Assembly: GCA_902769875.1 (NCBI GenBank)
Contig: CACXQV010000010.1
Span: forward strand, 16,631-80,630
DNA: 64,000 nt
Source of the DNA: an uncultured Bacteroidia bacterium
Lineage (GTDB): Bacteria > Bacteroidota > Bacteroidia > Bacteroidales > F082
Direction of reading: 5' to 3'
A program made the translations under genes and the position numbers. Shown piece after piece: positions 54,117-63,905 of this stretch (position 1 is the stretch's first letter; every line of letters starts with the position of its first letter). Below the pieces are notes generated by a model. It saw nothing but the letters and a program-made list of their open reading frames with translations. It was not told where the DNA came from and made no database searches.

Positions 54117-55052
54117 TCACCTCAACATATACTCATTCCCTTTCACTATTCCTGTTGGCCACAGCACATATCTCTTAAAGAGCCATCGCAATAGCTTTTT
54201 ATTAGGCAACTTATCTGGCGTATTTTTCCACAAAGAAAGATTTCTATAATAACGCCATTCTTTTAGGTATGGCATTTTATAATACAGCACCATCCAAGGT
54301 TTGACCGAAGCCGCATAATGTATTATTAAAGGATTCTGTTCCGACGAGATATTCTTCTGCATAGCAGAATCAAACGTGGCGAACTTCGTATTATCCAAAA
54401 ATAAAACCTGAAAATTATATTTCACCGGCAACAATAATTTTTGGTCATACAACACACCATTCAACGTATCCTGATCATTAAACCATAGTTTCTCAAAATT
54501 GTCGGTAATATACTGGATGCATTGTCTGCTCAATTGATGTTCGCGCCAATACTTAAGATTCAAAATTAATGAACCTGAATTAAAATACCGACCATCATTT
54601 TCCAACCCCAAACGTTCATACACACTTGATTTGGGCGCCCAAACGTCTGGCACTGCTCCTACAGCATAATTATCAACATCGATTTCCCACATCTCGCGTA
54701 ACGATCGTGTCACTATAATATCACAATCCAAATATATAATCTTATCGACTGTTTTGGGCAACAATTCCGCAGCCAACAAACGATAATAGATTGAGCTAGT
54801 CCATTGGGTGTTATATACAGGGTATCGGTCAAACACCGACGGATCAATGTGGATAAATTCCAACTTCTGTTGATAGTGAGAAGCTAACTGTTGAAACTGT
54901 GACAAAGAGCTTTCTTTTACTGTATCATCCACTATTAAATAGACAGAAACGCATTCTGTCCGATTGTTCTCCAACAAAGAAGTCAGCATTATGCCGCAAT
55001 AAGGGACAAAATTCTTATCAGTCGCACACAATATGTTGATACATTGTTTCAT
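54117..55052 (-). CDS. Glycosyltransferase, GT8
   Basis: 311 residues from the ATG at 55052, which overlaps the upstream GT8 stop by 4 bp. INILCATDKNFVPYCGIMLTSLL, YLDCDIIV (DxD) and RYFNSGSLILN are LPS galactosyl/glucosyltransferase (GT8) motifs, and IHYAASVKPW is the usual C-terminal HxxxxKPW. It is a tandem paralogue of the next gene. Confidence 0.92.
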   Translation of the reverse strand: MKQCINILCATDKNFVPYCGIMLTSLLENNRTECVSVYLIVDDTVKESSLSQFQQLASHYQQKLEFIHIDPSVFDRYPVYNTQWTSSIYYRLLAAELLPKTVDKIIYLDCDIIVTRSLREMWEIDVDNYAVGAVPDVWAPKSSVYERLGLENDGRYFNSGSLILNLKYWREHQLSRQCIQYITDNFEKLWFNDQDTLNGVLYDQKLLLPVKYNFQVLFLDNTKFATFDSAMQKNISSEQNPLIIHYAASVKPWMVLYYKMPYLKEWRYYRNLSLWKNTPDKLPNKKLLRWLFKRYVLWPTGIVKGNEYMLR

Positions 55053-55990
55053 ACAACAAACCCTGAATTGTATTTCATCAGACCCATCGGCCACATAATG
55101 TAGCGCTTTATCAAATTATTAACGACTTTTCTTCTTGGCAAAGTCGGTAACGTATGAGACCATTGGGATATTCTTTTGTAGTGTTCCCAAACGTCTGAAA
55201 ACGGTAACCTATAATACATCACCGACCACGGTTTGATAGAATAGGCATAATGTATAATAGTAGGATTTTCGTATGTATCCAAAATGTTCTGCTTCATTGA
55301 TGGGAATTGCAGGTTGAAGAAATAATTTGACAAGAACTGCAATTGATAGTTATAGGTCAATGGTAATTCTAATTTCCTATCCCATAAGACGGCATTTAAT
55401 ACATCCTGGTCGTTTGCTTCGATAAGGTCATAATGATTGGCAAGAAAATCTAAACATAGTTGACCGATAGCGTGTTCGCGCCAATAATCCACATTGATGA
55501 GCATAACACCAGCATTGAAATAAGTTGCTTCTACAGGATATTGCAAACGCCTTTGATAATCACTAGAATAATTAAATATATCAGGAATGCAACCAGCCGC
55601 CATGTCTGTCATATCCACTTGCCACAAATAATCCAGCTTACCATTTACAATAATATCACAATCCAAATAAAGAATCCGATGAACAGTAGCTGGCAACAAT
55701 TCAGAAGCATATAGACGATAATAGGTCGCGATAGACCAATAACTCATACCTTTTATCGGGAACTTCTCAAGGAAGGAGTTATCAATTAAAAGATAATAAA
55801 TGCCATTATCATATTTCGCAGCCAGTTTGGCAAAACGCCTTTGGGCTTTTTTCGGAAGCGGCTTGTCAATCAAGATATACGCATCCAGTCTAGCTTGCTT
55901 GTTACTCTCAAAAGCGCTGGTCAACATAACGCCACAATACGGGACATAGTTGGCATCGGTGGCACAAAGAATATTGATTGTTTCCTTCAT
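55049..55990 (-). CDS. Glycosyltransferase, GT8
   Basis: 313 residues. INILCATDANYVPYCGVMLTSAF, YLDCDIIV, TYFNAGVMLINVDYW and IHYAYSIKPW. Tandem paralogue of 54117-55052; the two share the whole motif set and translational coupling but have diverged, so they probably add different residues or linkages. Confidence 0.92.
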   Translation of the reverse strand: MKETINILCATDANYVPYCGVMLTSAFESNKQARLDAYILIDKPLPKKAQRRFAKLAAKYDNGIYYLLIDNSFLEKFPIKGMSYWSIATYYRLYASELLPATVHRILYLDCDIIVNGKLDYLWQVDMTDMAAGCIPDIFNYSSDYQRRLQYPVEATYFNAGVMLINVDYWREHAIGQLCLDFLANHYDLIEANDQDVLNAVLWDRKLELPLTYNYQLQFLSNYFFNLQFPSMKQNILDTYENPTIIHYAYSIKPWSVMYYRLPFSDVWEHYKRISQWSHTLPTLPRRKVVNNLIKRYIMWPMGLMKYNSGFVV

Positions 55991-56006
55991 AAAACCCTAT
56001 ATTTCA

Positions 56007-56936
56007 TTAAATCAGTATTCCCCAATGACGTTCCAACGATCCAGCGAGCCATATCAAGAAACCGTCAAAATGCGAATACCCCTCCCCTTTACGCATATTC
56101 CACAATGTCATAATCTCATTACGAATCCCCTCGTTATCATAACAAACCCTTTGATATTGTCGTGCTTTACACAGGTGAACCATATACTTTTGCCAGCAAG
56201 TCAAATGATAAACATTTGCCACATAATCATACACGCATTTGTCTTCTCTTGAAACAACACCTTTTGTCCCGTTAGTTCCAGTCACCGAAGTGCTCCCCTG
56301 CCTATAATACGACAAGTTTTTACCAACCCTAACGCAATCACCATATTGCAATATCTCTGTCCAAAACTGCAAATCACCAGCGCTGCGAAAAGTGAGATAG
56401 TTTTTTGAAATCTTTGAATAGGCTTCTTTACTAAAAACCACACCACTGGCATTCCTTATTTCATTATATCTAATAAGTCTATTACAAATATAATCTTTAC
56501 CTTTATAGTATCTAGTCTTTCTTCCTTTAGCATTAATTGTATATTCATCGCTAAAAAAAACATATTGAGCGCAGGCAACAACCACATTCTTTCTTGCGAC
56601 ATACGCTTTTACCAATTCCTCCAACAAGTTCAACTCACAATAATCATCACTCTCCGCAATCCAAATTAACTCGCCTTTTGCAAGTTGAATACCTTTATCC
56701 CATTGCTTAAAAGGAGAGCCCGAATTGGCCTCATTAACCACAATCTGGCTGAGATGTGGATTATCCTTATACTTTTCAATAATTTCAAAACTGTTATCCG
56801 TAGAACAATCATCAAGAATAATCACCTCAAAGTTCTGATAGGTCTGGTTAAAGACACTATCCAATCGCTGCTTGAGATAACGAGCATGGTTGTAGTTGGG
56901 GATGATAACAGAAACCAAAGGATTCTTATCTTTCAT
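56007..56936 (-). CDS. Glycosyltransferase, GT2
   Basis: 309 residues. SVIIPNYNHARYLKQRLDSV, LDDCSTDNSFEII and AESDDYCELNLLEELV. 16 bp upstream of the GT8 pair. The 253-bp gap on its 5' side holds a decayed WbsX-like gene. Confidence 0.9.
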   Translation of the reverse strand: MKDKNPLVSVIIPNYNHARYLKQRLDSVFNQTYQNFEVIILDDCSTDNSFEIIEKYKDNPHLSQIVVNEANSGSPFKQWDKGIQLAKGELIWIAESDDYCELNLLEELVKAYVARKNVVVACAQYVFFSDEYTINAKGRKTRYYKGKDYICNRLIRYNEIRNASGVVFSKEAYSKISKNYLTFRSAGDLQFWTEILQYGDCVRVGKNLSYYRQGSTSVTGTNGTKGVVSREDKCVYDYVANVYHLTCWQKYMVHLCKARQYQRVCYDNEGIRNEIMTLWNMRKGEGYSHFDGFLIWLAGSLERHWGILI

Positions 56937-56940
56937 ATCA

Positions 56941-57184
56941 ACTTATCATTTGGATGTTTCCAATTATGCCTTTGTTCGCTTCATAACATTCTACTTGATT
57001 ACCACCTACAATAGTATAGTCTGGTACATTTAAAGCATAGTGTCCTGTGAAAAGCAGTATTGCCTTTCCAACATTGGTTCATTCAGTAAAGCCTCTGCCC
57101 CCACCATTCATCATATTCTGGAATGGGATGGAACTGTAACAAATAACAGCCCAAAACTCGGACTTTGGGTTGATTCATACCCAT
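56941..57184 (-). pseudogene. Decayed WbsX-like glycosyltransferase remnant
   Basis: Reading from 57184 gives MGMNQPKVRVLGC then YLLQFHPIPEYDEWWGQ, which matches the hallmark N-terminus of WbsX-type transferases (YLPQFHPIPENDEWWG). Shifting the frame by one base gives GFTE, a TGA where Trp is expected, then TNVGKAILLFTGHY, matching the next conserved stretch (GFTEWTNV...GHY). So a frameshift, a nonsense codon and loss of the remaining protein are all visible. It lies between a GT4 and a GT2 gene. Confidence 0.72.
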
Positions 57185-57189
57185 AACAT

Positions 57190-58332
57190 CTATATCAATG
57201 CTAACACTTTTTTGTACACATCCATAATTCTCGGCCCATACACTTCCTGAGAAAGATTATCTTTGGCAAATTTCTGAGCACGAAGAATCATTAATTCATT
57301 ATCGTTCGTGCACACTATACGCAATAAAGACGCACATTCTTCAACGGTGTTGAAAAGAAAACCTGTTTCTCCATCCTTCACTAAATCCAATGTTCCACCT
57401 GTAGCATGAGCAACGACTGGACAACCATAAAACATAGCCTCTGCTGTAACCCTACCTAATCCTTCACACTCAGAAGCCATAATATAAGCCGTCGCTTTGG
57501 AGAACCATGGCTTGACATCGGTCTGACAAGGGACAAAATCAATGGCATCAACAATACCATATCCCTTTATGGTTTCAAGTAAAGATTTTTTGTATCCCTC
57601 CTCACAATTTCCCATCAATTTGAGCCGAAACCCTTCTTTTGCCATTCCACTTATTGCAAAGGCGGTAATAGCCAAACGCGTTCCCTTTGCTTCTGTCATA
57701 TTATAAGCACTAAACAGTAAATATTTCTCTTTAGTTTGATCATAACAAGCCTCGTTTTTGCTCCGAATGGCATCGTTAATCACCCAAGTGTTTTTATCTG
57801 GCATTTGCCAATGGGTTTTGATGGCAGATGAAATGGCAATACGAGCGTCTGCGTTGTTAATCAAATTGCGTAAGTGAGGCAAACCTTTGTAAATGTCAAA
57901 ATTGAAATGCAAATCGCAAAACTCACGAACATGCCAAACGTGCTTGGCTTGAAGATCACGTGCAAGCAACACACCGATGTCATTAGGGCTTGTGTTCGAA
58001 TGAACAACGTCTACCTTGCGGCCATTCAACACTTTCTTGACAAAACGGACACATCCTCTATCATATCGCCACTTCTTTATATAATGCCAACGCCAAGGAT
58101 GATTCCAAACATCTATCAAGCGATTCTTCTGGAATCTATATAACTTTATGAATGGATAAACATAACATTCTACACCTCTTTCCATAAAACAAGATTGACC
58201 AACTCCTTCTTCTGGAAACAACACGACGGGATACACTTCATCTTTAACCGAATCTATTAGATTTAGGAGAGATGCCGTTGAGCCACCCAGGGAAGAATCA
58301 ATCGAAATATATAATACAAGTGTTTTCTCCAT
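57190..58332 (-). CDS. Glycosyltransferase, GT4
   Basis: 380 residues from the ATG at 58332 (an upstream in-frame GTG exists at 58365). LYISIDSSLGGSTASLLNLI, VDVVHSNTSPNDIG, and C-lobe ASECEGLGRVTAEAMFYGCPVVAH (E-x7-E). It ends 5 bp before the WbsX remnant. Confidence 0.9.
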   Translation of the reverse strand: MEKTLVLYISIDSSLGGSTASLLNLIDSVKDEVYPVVLFPEEGVGQSCFMERGVECYVYPFIKLYRFQKNRLIDVWNHPWRWHYIKKWRYDRGCVRFVKKVLNGRKVDVVHSNTSPNDIGVLLARDLQAKHVWHVREFCDLHFNFDIYKGLPHLRNLINNADARIAISSAIKTHWQMPDKNTWVINDAIRSKNEACYDQTKEKYLLFSAYNMTEAKGTRLAITAFAISGMAKEGFRLKLMGNCEEGYKKSLLETIKGYGIVDAIDFVPCQTDVKPWFSKATAYIMASECEGLGRVTAEAMFYGCPVVAHATGGTLDLVKDGETGFLFNTVEECASLLRIVCTNDNELMILRAQKFAKDNLSQEVYGPRIMDVYKKVLALI

Positions 58333-58377
58333 AGCACTAAACCATATATAACGGAACCGTTTCACACTCCAACAAGG

Positions 58378-59412
58378 CTATTCTCTATCAGGAAGAACAT
58401 TTAATATATTCCTCAAAATTCGCCCTTGAATCTTATTGGCATAGATTTTTGTAACATATTGGAAACTAGAATATGTCCCAACTCTCCGACACGAGAAATA
58501 GGCCAATCTGTCATGTTTGTTGTGCAAATAACAAACATTGGGAATTACATCAATAAACCCTTTTGATTCTTTATCAGCATAACAGAGCAATTCTTTATCC
58601 ATTTCAACTTCTTCAACCATACCAAAGACCTTTCTAATCCAAAACATATAAAAATCAAATAATCCTTGTCGATTCTCATACTTCTTCATCCTCTCTTTTA
58701 TTCCATAAAGGATTCCAAAACAATTGGCTATTTTCTGAAATTTATCAGAATTTCCTGTCATTATAGAATTATCCCTAATTCTATAAAAATAAGTATCTGA
58801 TTTGATTACATAAAAAGACTTGTCAATGCAGCACAACTCAAAAGCCAGTATCTCATCCTCATGAATCTTTCCTTCCTCAAACGACAATTGGTTCTTAAGC
58901 ATAAACTCTTTTCGATATAGTTTATTCACAGCCATTACATAAACCCCATAATTACAGAATGTTCGAGTAATCCCTGTTTCATAATACTTCCCTTCATCAA
59001 GTGTTTTTGGCAAAACAATTTGAGGGCCTCCGACAGTTACAAAACCACCCACAACAATATCCAAATCGCCATCCTGAAGTGGTGCTGTCAACTTCTCTAT
59101 GCAATCATCCGAAATCCAGTCGTCGCTATCCAAGAAATACACATAATCGCCCCTTGCTGCATCCAGACCTGTATTCCGAGCCGCGGAAAGCCCTCGGTTA
59201 TGGTCGTGGTGCAAAACCTTGAATCCTATCGGGCCGTCATACTCTGCAATCAACTTTTCGGCAACTGCAATACTGTTGTCAGTACCGCAATCGTCCACCA
59301 AGATGCATTCCAACGGACCTGTATAGGTCTGGCGCATCACCGATTGGAGGCAATCAGCGATATATGGTTCAACATTGTAGACTGGGATTACTAAAGTAAT
59401 TACCATCTGCAC
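58378..59412 (-). CDS. Glycosyltransferase, GT2 (duplicate A, copy 1)
   Basis: 344 residues. LVIPVYNVEPYIADCLQSV, VDDCGTDNS and LDSDDWISDDCIEKL. The N-terminal 108 residues are almost identical to those of 60508-61548, while the C-terminal two thirds have diverged. Start taken as GTG at 59412 because the duplicate has only this GTG; an ATG two codons later (59406) is possible here. Confidence 0.9.
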   Translation of the reverse strand: MQMVITLVIPVYNVEPYIADCLQSVMRQTYTGPLECILVDDCGTDNSIAVAEKLIAEYDGPIGFKVLHHDHNRGLSAARNTGLDAARGDYVYFLDSDDWISDDCIEKLTAPLQDGDLDIVVGGFVTVGGPQIVLPKTLDEGKYYETGITRTFCNYGVYVMAVNKLYRKEFMLKNQLSFEEGKIHEDEILAFELCCIDKSFYVIKSDTYFYRIRDNSIMTGNSDKFQKIANCFGILYGIKERMKKYENRQGLFDFYMFWIRKVFGMVEEVEMDKELLCYADKESKGFIDVIPNVCYLHNKHDRLAYFSCRRVGTYSSFQYVTKIYANKIQGRILRNILNVLPDRE

Positions 59413-59829
59413 ATCAAAAAACTATTATTAAAAAATGGTGAACCTAATCCTATTCTGCTCCCAACAGTTTGCAAAGACGAATGATAACGCGGCTTAACTG
59501 ATAATGGAACTTATTACCGTTTAGATAATATCGCCAATCTCTATATATGCGAAAACCGTCAACCAAACCAAATCTATTTTTCAGCTCTTTCTTGCTATTA
59601 ATAATTCCTCTCGCCTCGTTATTGAAATAATCAATGTCCAAAACATTTGCCAATATTGCCTCCCGCTTACGAAAAACACCCATCGGTCCAGTATCAATTT
59701 GTATTAGGTCAAACGCATAGTCGATGATTTTCCTATGAACCAACGGAAAATGTTTCTTCAATGCACTAAACCCATCCTGTGAAAACAAATGCTTGTTTAT
59801 GGCCTTGCTGTGTTCATTCAGACGGTTCA
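59088..59829 (-). repeat. Recent duplication/gene-conversion tract, copy 1
   Basis: About 742 bp nearly identical to 61225-61970. It covers the 5' third of gene A, the intergenic spacer and the 3' third of gene B. Outside these limits the two copies diverge sharply. Confidence 0.8.
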
Positions 59830-60511
59830 AATTCTTCAAGTTTTCCCTTCCTTGAGTTCCCATTATTGAGCCGGACCTTTGAGTATAATAGTATAAAACA
59901 TCATCTATACACATTAAAGAATTGCAATGAAGTTCATACACATAACAAAAGAACATATCTTCTGCATAATTAAGATGATCAGTAAACCTTAGATTGTTCT
60001 GCTCTATGATATCACTACGAAACAATCGTATACACGCACTCCAAGAATAATGGAAAAAGGTTTCATCAAGATACCTTGCTTTTTCCTCCTCGTTATTCCA
60101 TCGTATGCTTCCAGCGCAGAATCCAATAGGTTCTCCTAAGGCTTCCCGATCTCCTTCCACATTTTGGTAATTAAAAACAACCATATCGTACCCATTGACA
60201 GACTCCAAACATTTTTCCAATATGACTGGAGAGACATAATCATCACTATCCACAAAAGTCACCCATTCTCCCCTTGCATTATCCAATCCCAAATTCCTCG
60301 CCGAACTTACGCCGCCATTCTCTTTATGGAACACACGAATGCGGTTGTCTTTCTCAGCATACGCATCACAAATCTTGCCGCTACCATCAGTGCTGCCGTC
60401 GTCAATCAGCAGCAACTCAAAGTCTGTGAAACTTTGGCTTAGTATGCTTTCGATGCAACGGGGCAAGAACTGTGCGGTATTGTATACGGGAACTATCACA
60501 GAAATCTTCAT
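59450..60511 (-). CDS. Glycosyltransferase, GT2 (duplicate B, copy 1)
   Basis: 353 residues. VIVPVYNTAQFLPRCIESI, IDDGSTDGSGKICDAY and VDSDDYVSPVILEKC. The last 125 residues are nearly identical to 61581-62672, while the catalytic N-terminal domain is only moderately similar, so donor or acceptor preference may differ. Start overlaps the upstream stop by 4 bp. Confidence 0.9.
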   Translation of the reverse strand: MKISVIVPVYNTAQFLPRCIESILSQSFTDFELLLIDDGSTDGSGKICDAYAEKDNRIRVFHKENGGVSSARNLGLDNARGEWVTFVDSDDYVSPVILEKCLESVNGYDMVVFNYQNVEGDREALGEPIGFCAGSIRWNNEEEKARYLDETFFHYSWSACIRLFRSDIIEQNNLRFTDHLNYAEDMFFCYVYELHCNSLMCIDDVLYYYTQRSGSIMGTQGRENLKNLNRLNEHSKAINKHLFSQDGFSALKKHFPLVHRKIIDYAFDLIQIDTGPMGVFRKREAILANVLDIDYFNNEARGIINSKKELKNRFGLVDGFRIYRDWRYYLNGNKFHYQLSRVIIRLCKLLGAE

Positions 60512-61548
60512 AAAACAATCCTTTTATATGGAAACAGATTCAGCATATTCTGCAAGACACGTCTTTTCAACTTTTCAGGATACGAATTGTAGACATATTG
60601 AAACCGCGAATAGGTTTGATCCGATTTACAGGCAAAATAAAGCATCCTATTGTGTTTGCTCTTCAAATAGCAAACATTAGGAATTGGCTCAAGATAGCCT
60701 TCCGTTTGCTTCTGGAAAAAAGTTTTCATTTCCTCATCCTTCTCTATAAATGAAGCATAACCAAACATTCTCATAATCCAAAACATATAGAAGTCGAATA
60801 TCCCTTCAACAGCTTTGTATCGATCCACTTTCCCTTTCACTCCCTCAAGAACACCGGCATAGTTGGCAAGTACTTTTATTGTGTCGTTTTGATGGGCAAT
60901 GGAGTTCTCTCTAATCCTATAGTAATAAGTCAACGACTTGACCACATAATAAGTTTTTTCAATACATGATAGTTCAAAAGCCAAAATCTCGTCTTCATGC
61001 ACCTTGCCTTCCTCGAATCGCAATCTGTTCCTATTCAGGAATTCCTTGGAATACAATTTATTCCAAGCCATAACATAAACACCATAGTCGCAAAACGTTT
61101 TGCTGATTCCCATTTCGTGATAAGAACCTTCTGGCAATGATAACTCCAAATGGCAAGGCTTATCCCCCACTGATTTATAATTTCCAACAACAACATCAAA
61201 AACCTCATTTTGGAGTGGCTTGGCCAACTTCTCTATGCAATCATCCGAAATCCAGTCGTCGCTATCCAAGAAATACACATAATCGCCCTTTGCTGCATCC
61301 ATTCCAGTATTCCGAGCCGCGGAAAGTCCACGGTTATGGTCGTGGTGCAAAACCTTGAATCCTATCGGGCCGTCATACTCTGCAATCAGTCTTTCTGCAA
61401 CTTCGATGCTCTTGTCCGTGCCACAATCGTCCACCAAGATGCACTCCAACGGACCTGTATAGGTCTGGCGCATTACAGATTGAAGACAATCGGTAATGTA
61501 AGGCTCCACGTTGTAGACGGGGATTACTATGGAAATTACCTTTTGCAC
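60508..61548 (-). CDS. Glycosyltransferase, GT2 (duplicate A, copy 2)
   Basis: 346 residues. IVIPVYNVEPYITDCLQSV, VDDCGTDKS and LDSDDWISDDCIEKL. No ATG is available near the N-terminus, so the start is GTG at 61548. Paralogue of 58378-59412; N-terminal domain almost identical, C-terminal part diverged. Confidence 0.9.
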   Translation of the reverse strand: MQKVISIVIPVYNVEPYITDCLQSVMRQTYTGPLECILVDDCGTDKSIEVAERLIAEYDGPIGFKVLHHDHNRGLSAARNTGMDAAKGDYVYFLDSDDWISDDCIEKLAKPLQNEVFDVVVGNYKSVGDKPCHLELSLPEGSYHEMGISKTFCDYGVYVMAWNKLYSKEFLNRNRLRFEEGKVHEDEILAFELSCIEKTYYVVKSLTYYYRIRENSIAHQNDTIKVLANYAGVLEGVKGKVDRYKAVEGIFDFYMFWIMRMFGYASFIEKDEEMKTFFQKQTEGYLEPIPNVCYLKSKHNRMLYFACKSDQTYSRFQYVYNSYPEKLKRRVLQNMLNLFPYKRIVL

Positions 61549-61970
61549 ATCAAAAAACTTTCATTAGAAAAAGGGTGAACCTAATCATATTCTGCTCCCA
61601 ACAGTTTGCAAAGACGAATGATAACGCGGCTTAGCTGATAATGGAACTTATTACCGTTTAGATAATATCGCCAATCTCTATATATGCGAAAACCGTCAAC
61701 CAAACCAAATCTATTTTTCAGCTCTTTCTTGTTATTAGTAATTCCCCTCGCTTGATTTTTGAAATAATCAATGTCCAAGACATTTGCCACTATTGCCTCC
61801 CGCTTACGAAAAACATCCATCGGTCCAATATCAATTTGTATTCGGTCAAACGCATGATCGATGATTTTCCTATGAACCAACGGAAAATGTTTCTTCAATG
61901 CACAAAACCCATCCTGTGAAAACAAATGCTTGTTTATGTCCTTGCTGAGTTCATTCAGACGATTCAAGTT
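61225..61970 (-). repeat. Recent duplication/gene-conversion tract, copy 2
   Basis: Matches 59088-59829. The repeated unit (A plus B genes) has a period of about 2.1 kb. Confidence 0.8.
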
Positions 61971-62672
61971 CAAATAGGCATTCTTATCCTGTCCTCCCAT
62001 TATAGAGTTCGCCCTTTGGACATAAAAGTATAAAACATCTTCCAAGCAAATAATAGAATTACAATGAAGTTCATAACAATAACTGAAATACATATCTTCC
62101 GCATAGATTACTTTGTTATCCGCGAACCGAAGTCTATTCTTCTCTATAATATCTCTTCGAAACAACCGCCCCCAGGCACTCCAACCCAAATACTTATAAT
62201 TAAAAAATGTTTCTTCCAAATAATATGCTTTTTCCTCTTCACTATTCCATTGTAGGCTTCCTGCACAGAATTCTATAGGATTACCGATATTATCCCCATC
62301 TTCATCTACCTTCTGGTAACTAAATGCAACCAAATCGTAACCATCAATTGCCTGCAAACATTTTTCCAACAAAACTGGAGAGACATAATCATCACCATCT
62401 ACAAAGTAGACGTACTCTCCAATCGCGTGGTCCAACCCTGTGTTCCTTGCTGCACTCAACCCACCATTGTTTTGATGAATCACTTGAACGCGAGGATCAA
62501 CTTTCTTGTAGTCATCACAAATAACGCCACATCCATCCGTACTGCCATCATCTACCAGGATTAGCTCAAAATCTTTATAAGTCTGGGCTAATATAGAGTC
62601 TACGCATAGCTTTAGATATGGTTTCACATTGTAGACAAGGATAATAATGGAAATCATAGTGCAATTAGGCAT
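61581..62672 (-). CDS. Glycosyltransferase, GT2 (duplicate B, copy 2)
   Basis: 363 residues. IIILVYNVKPYLKLCVDSI, VDDGSTDGCGVICDDY and VDGDDYVSPVLLEKC (DGD variant of the metal site). Paralogue of 59450-60511. ATG 62672 is 6 bp after the GT32 stop; ATG at 62657 (MISIIILVYN) is an alternative start. Confidence 0.9.
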   Translation of the reverse strand: MPNCTMISIIILVYNVKPYLKLCVDSILAQTYKDFELILVDDGSTDGCGVICDDYKKVDPRVQVIHQNNGGLSAARNTGLDHAIGEYVYFVDGDDYVSPVLLEKCLQAIDGYDLVAFSYQKVDEDGDNIGNPIEFCAGSLQWNSEEEKAYYLEETFFNYKYLGWSAWGRLFRRDIIEKNRLRFADNKVIYAEDMYFSYCYELHCNSIICLEDVLYFYVQRANSIMGGQDKNAYLNLNRLNELSKDINKHLFSQDGFCALKKHFPLVHRKIIDHAFDRIQIDIGPMDVFRKREAIVANVLDIDYFKNQARGITNNKKELKNRFGLVDGFRIYRDWRYYLNGNKFHYQLSRVIIRLCKLLGAEYD

Positions 62673-62678
62673 AAAAAT

Positions 62679-63434
62679 TCAACAAACTTTTAATCTTTTA
62701 ATCAGCCATCGCTTACAGCGTCCAATAAAAAAGAAAAATTGTTGCGTTTTTGTCTTCTGATACGATGCCTCGTTCAGCCATGATCCAGAAAAATGGTGTA
62801 TACAGCAAGTGTTCTCCGTAATTATAAGTTCTTTTGTATCCCATCTTTTAGGGCAAAAGTAGTCTGCGGGGAAGATATGCATATTGCCCTTATACACGCC
62901 ATATTTCCCATCAGGTACGAAACCATTGTCTTCCATTATTTTAGTTATTATTTTTGTATTGGTGATTGGCTGGTTCGTATTGGGAAACACATTCGCTAAA
63001 GACCCATCCTTTTTCAAAAAACGCCTTTTATTATAATATGCCAACTGTTCTCGAACCCAAACGCCCCCCGCTTCGCTTGCCATAATCCCAGTTACCGGAC
63101 AAAAGCCTGAATTAGTAACAGCTTCATATCCAGTAAAAGCAGGTAAAGCCAAAAACTCATCCAAAGGCTTCAAGACCTCAACATCAGTATCCATATAAAT
63201 TCCACCAAACTTATTGAGAGCCCACAATCGAATGTAATCTGTTACAAAAGCATATTTGCGTACCTGATAGGCCTCTTTCACATAAGGAACAGAATTAACG
63301 TCAAAAGTATCCTCATTCCACAAACAAAGCTCATAATCAGGGAGGAATTTCTTCCAACTCTCAATACAGTGCAAAGCCAGTTCAGGCATCTGTCCACGGC
63401 CAAACCAACAATAATGAATTATTTTAGGAATCAT
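62679..63434 (-). CDS. Glycosyltransferase, GT32-like
   Basis: 251 residues: MIPKIIHYCWFGRGQMPELA, YMDTDVEV (DxD), and the canonical C-terminal HHFSGSW. Paralogue of 37198-37917, which has lost the HH of that motif. Start overlaps the truncated acyltransferase stop by 4 bp. Confidence 0.92.
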   Translation of the reverse strand: MIPKIIHYCWFGRGQMPELALHCIESWKKFLPDYELCLWNEDTFDVNSVPYVKEAYQVRKYAFVTDYIRLWALNKFGGIYMDTDVEVLKPLDEFLALPAFTGYEAVTNSGFCPVTGIMASEAGGVWVREQLAYYNKRRFLKKDGSLANVFPNTNQPITNTKIITKIMEDNGFVPDGKYGVYKGNMHIFPADYFCPKRWDTKELIITENTCCIHHFSGSWLNEASYQKTKTQQFFFFIGRCKRWLIKRLKVC

Positions 63435-63904
63435 AATATTAATTTTCCTATTTTGTTAATCACAAAATGGATCAAGTATGACGAAACTACAATTACGACA
63501 AATGTTAGGGCTATCGAAATATCACTATGGTGAACAAAATGATCCCTTACAAAGTTTAACGGACGATTGTATATGTGTAATAGATATATTTCAAAACTTA
63601 TTCCCCCCAAAAACTTTAGAACATATTGCAAAGGAAAACATGTTTCAACACTTTTCGATATTAGCAATAGAAACATTGGCATCGCCAATACTAACGAACA
63701 CCTATAAATTGACAAGAGCAACACATTGTTATCTCCAGAAATACACTTTGCTTCAGAAAGAAGTATTATTCCTCCTATTAAACCTGCAAACAAGAGGGTT
63801 ATGCCCTTCTTTGTAACATTGTTTATCATCCGATAGAATAAAAAACCACTGACGAATATCGGGACCCTCTGGATTGACCAACGGAGATTATCAAGAAAAT
63901 GGGT
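63431..63904 (-). pseudogene. Truncated acyltransferase-3 (O-acetyltransferase) gene
   Basis: An open frame after the TAG at 63905-63907 reads THFLDNLRWSIQRVPIFVSG and continues into the 132-residue segment from the ATG at 63829, with four hydrophobic helices (ITLLFAGLIGGIILL; LSIYRCSLVLAMPMFLLL; FEIYLLHIYNRPL; ISIALTFVVIVVSSYLI). This is the C-terminal part of an acyltransferase-3 membrane enzyme; the N-terminal half with the catalytic His is absent. The break coincides with direct repeats at 63906-63967. Confidence 0.7.
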
Positions 63905-63905
63905 C

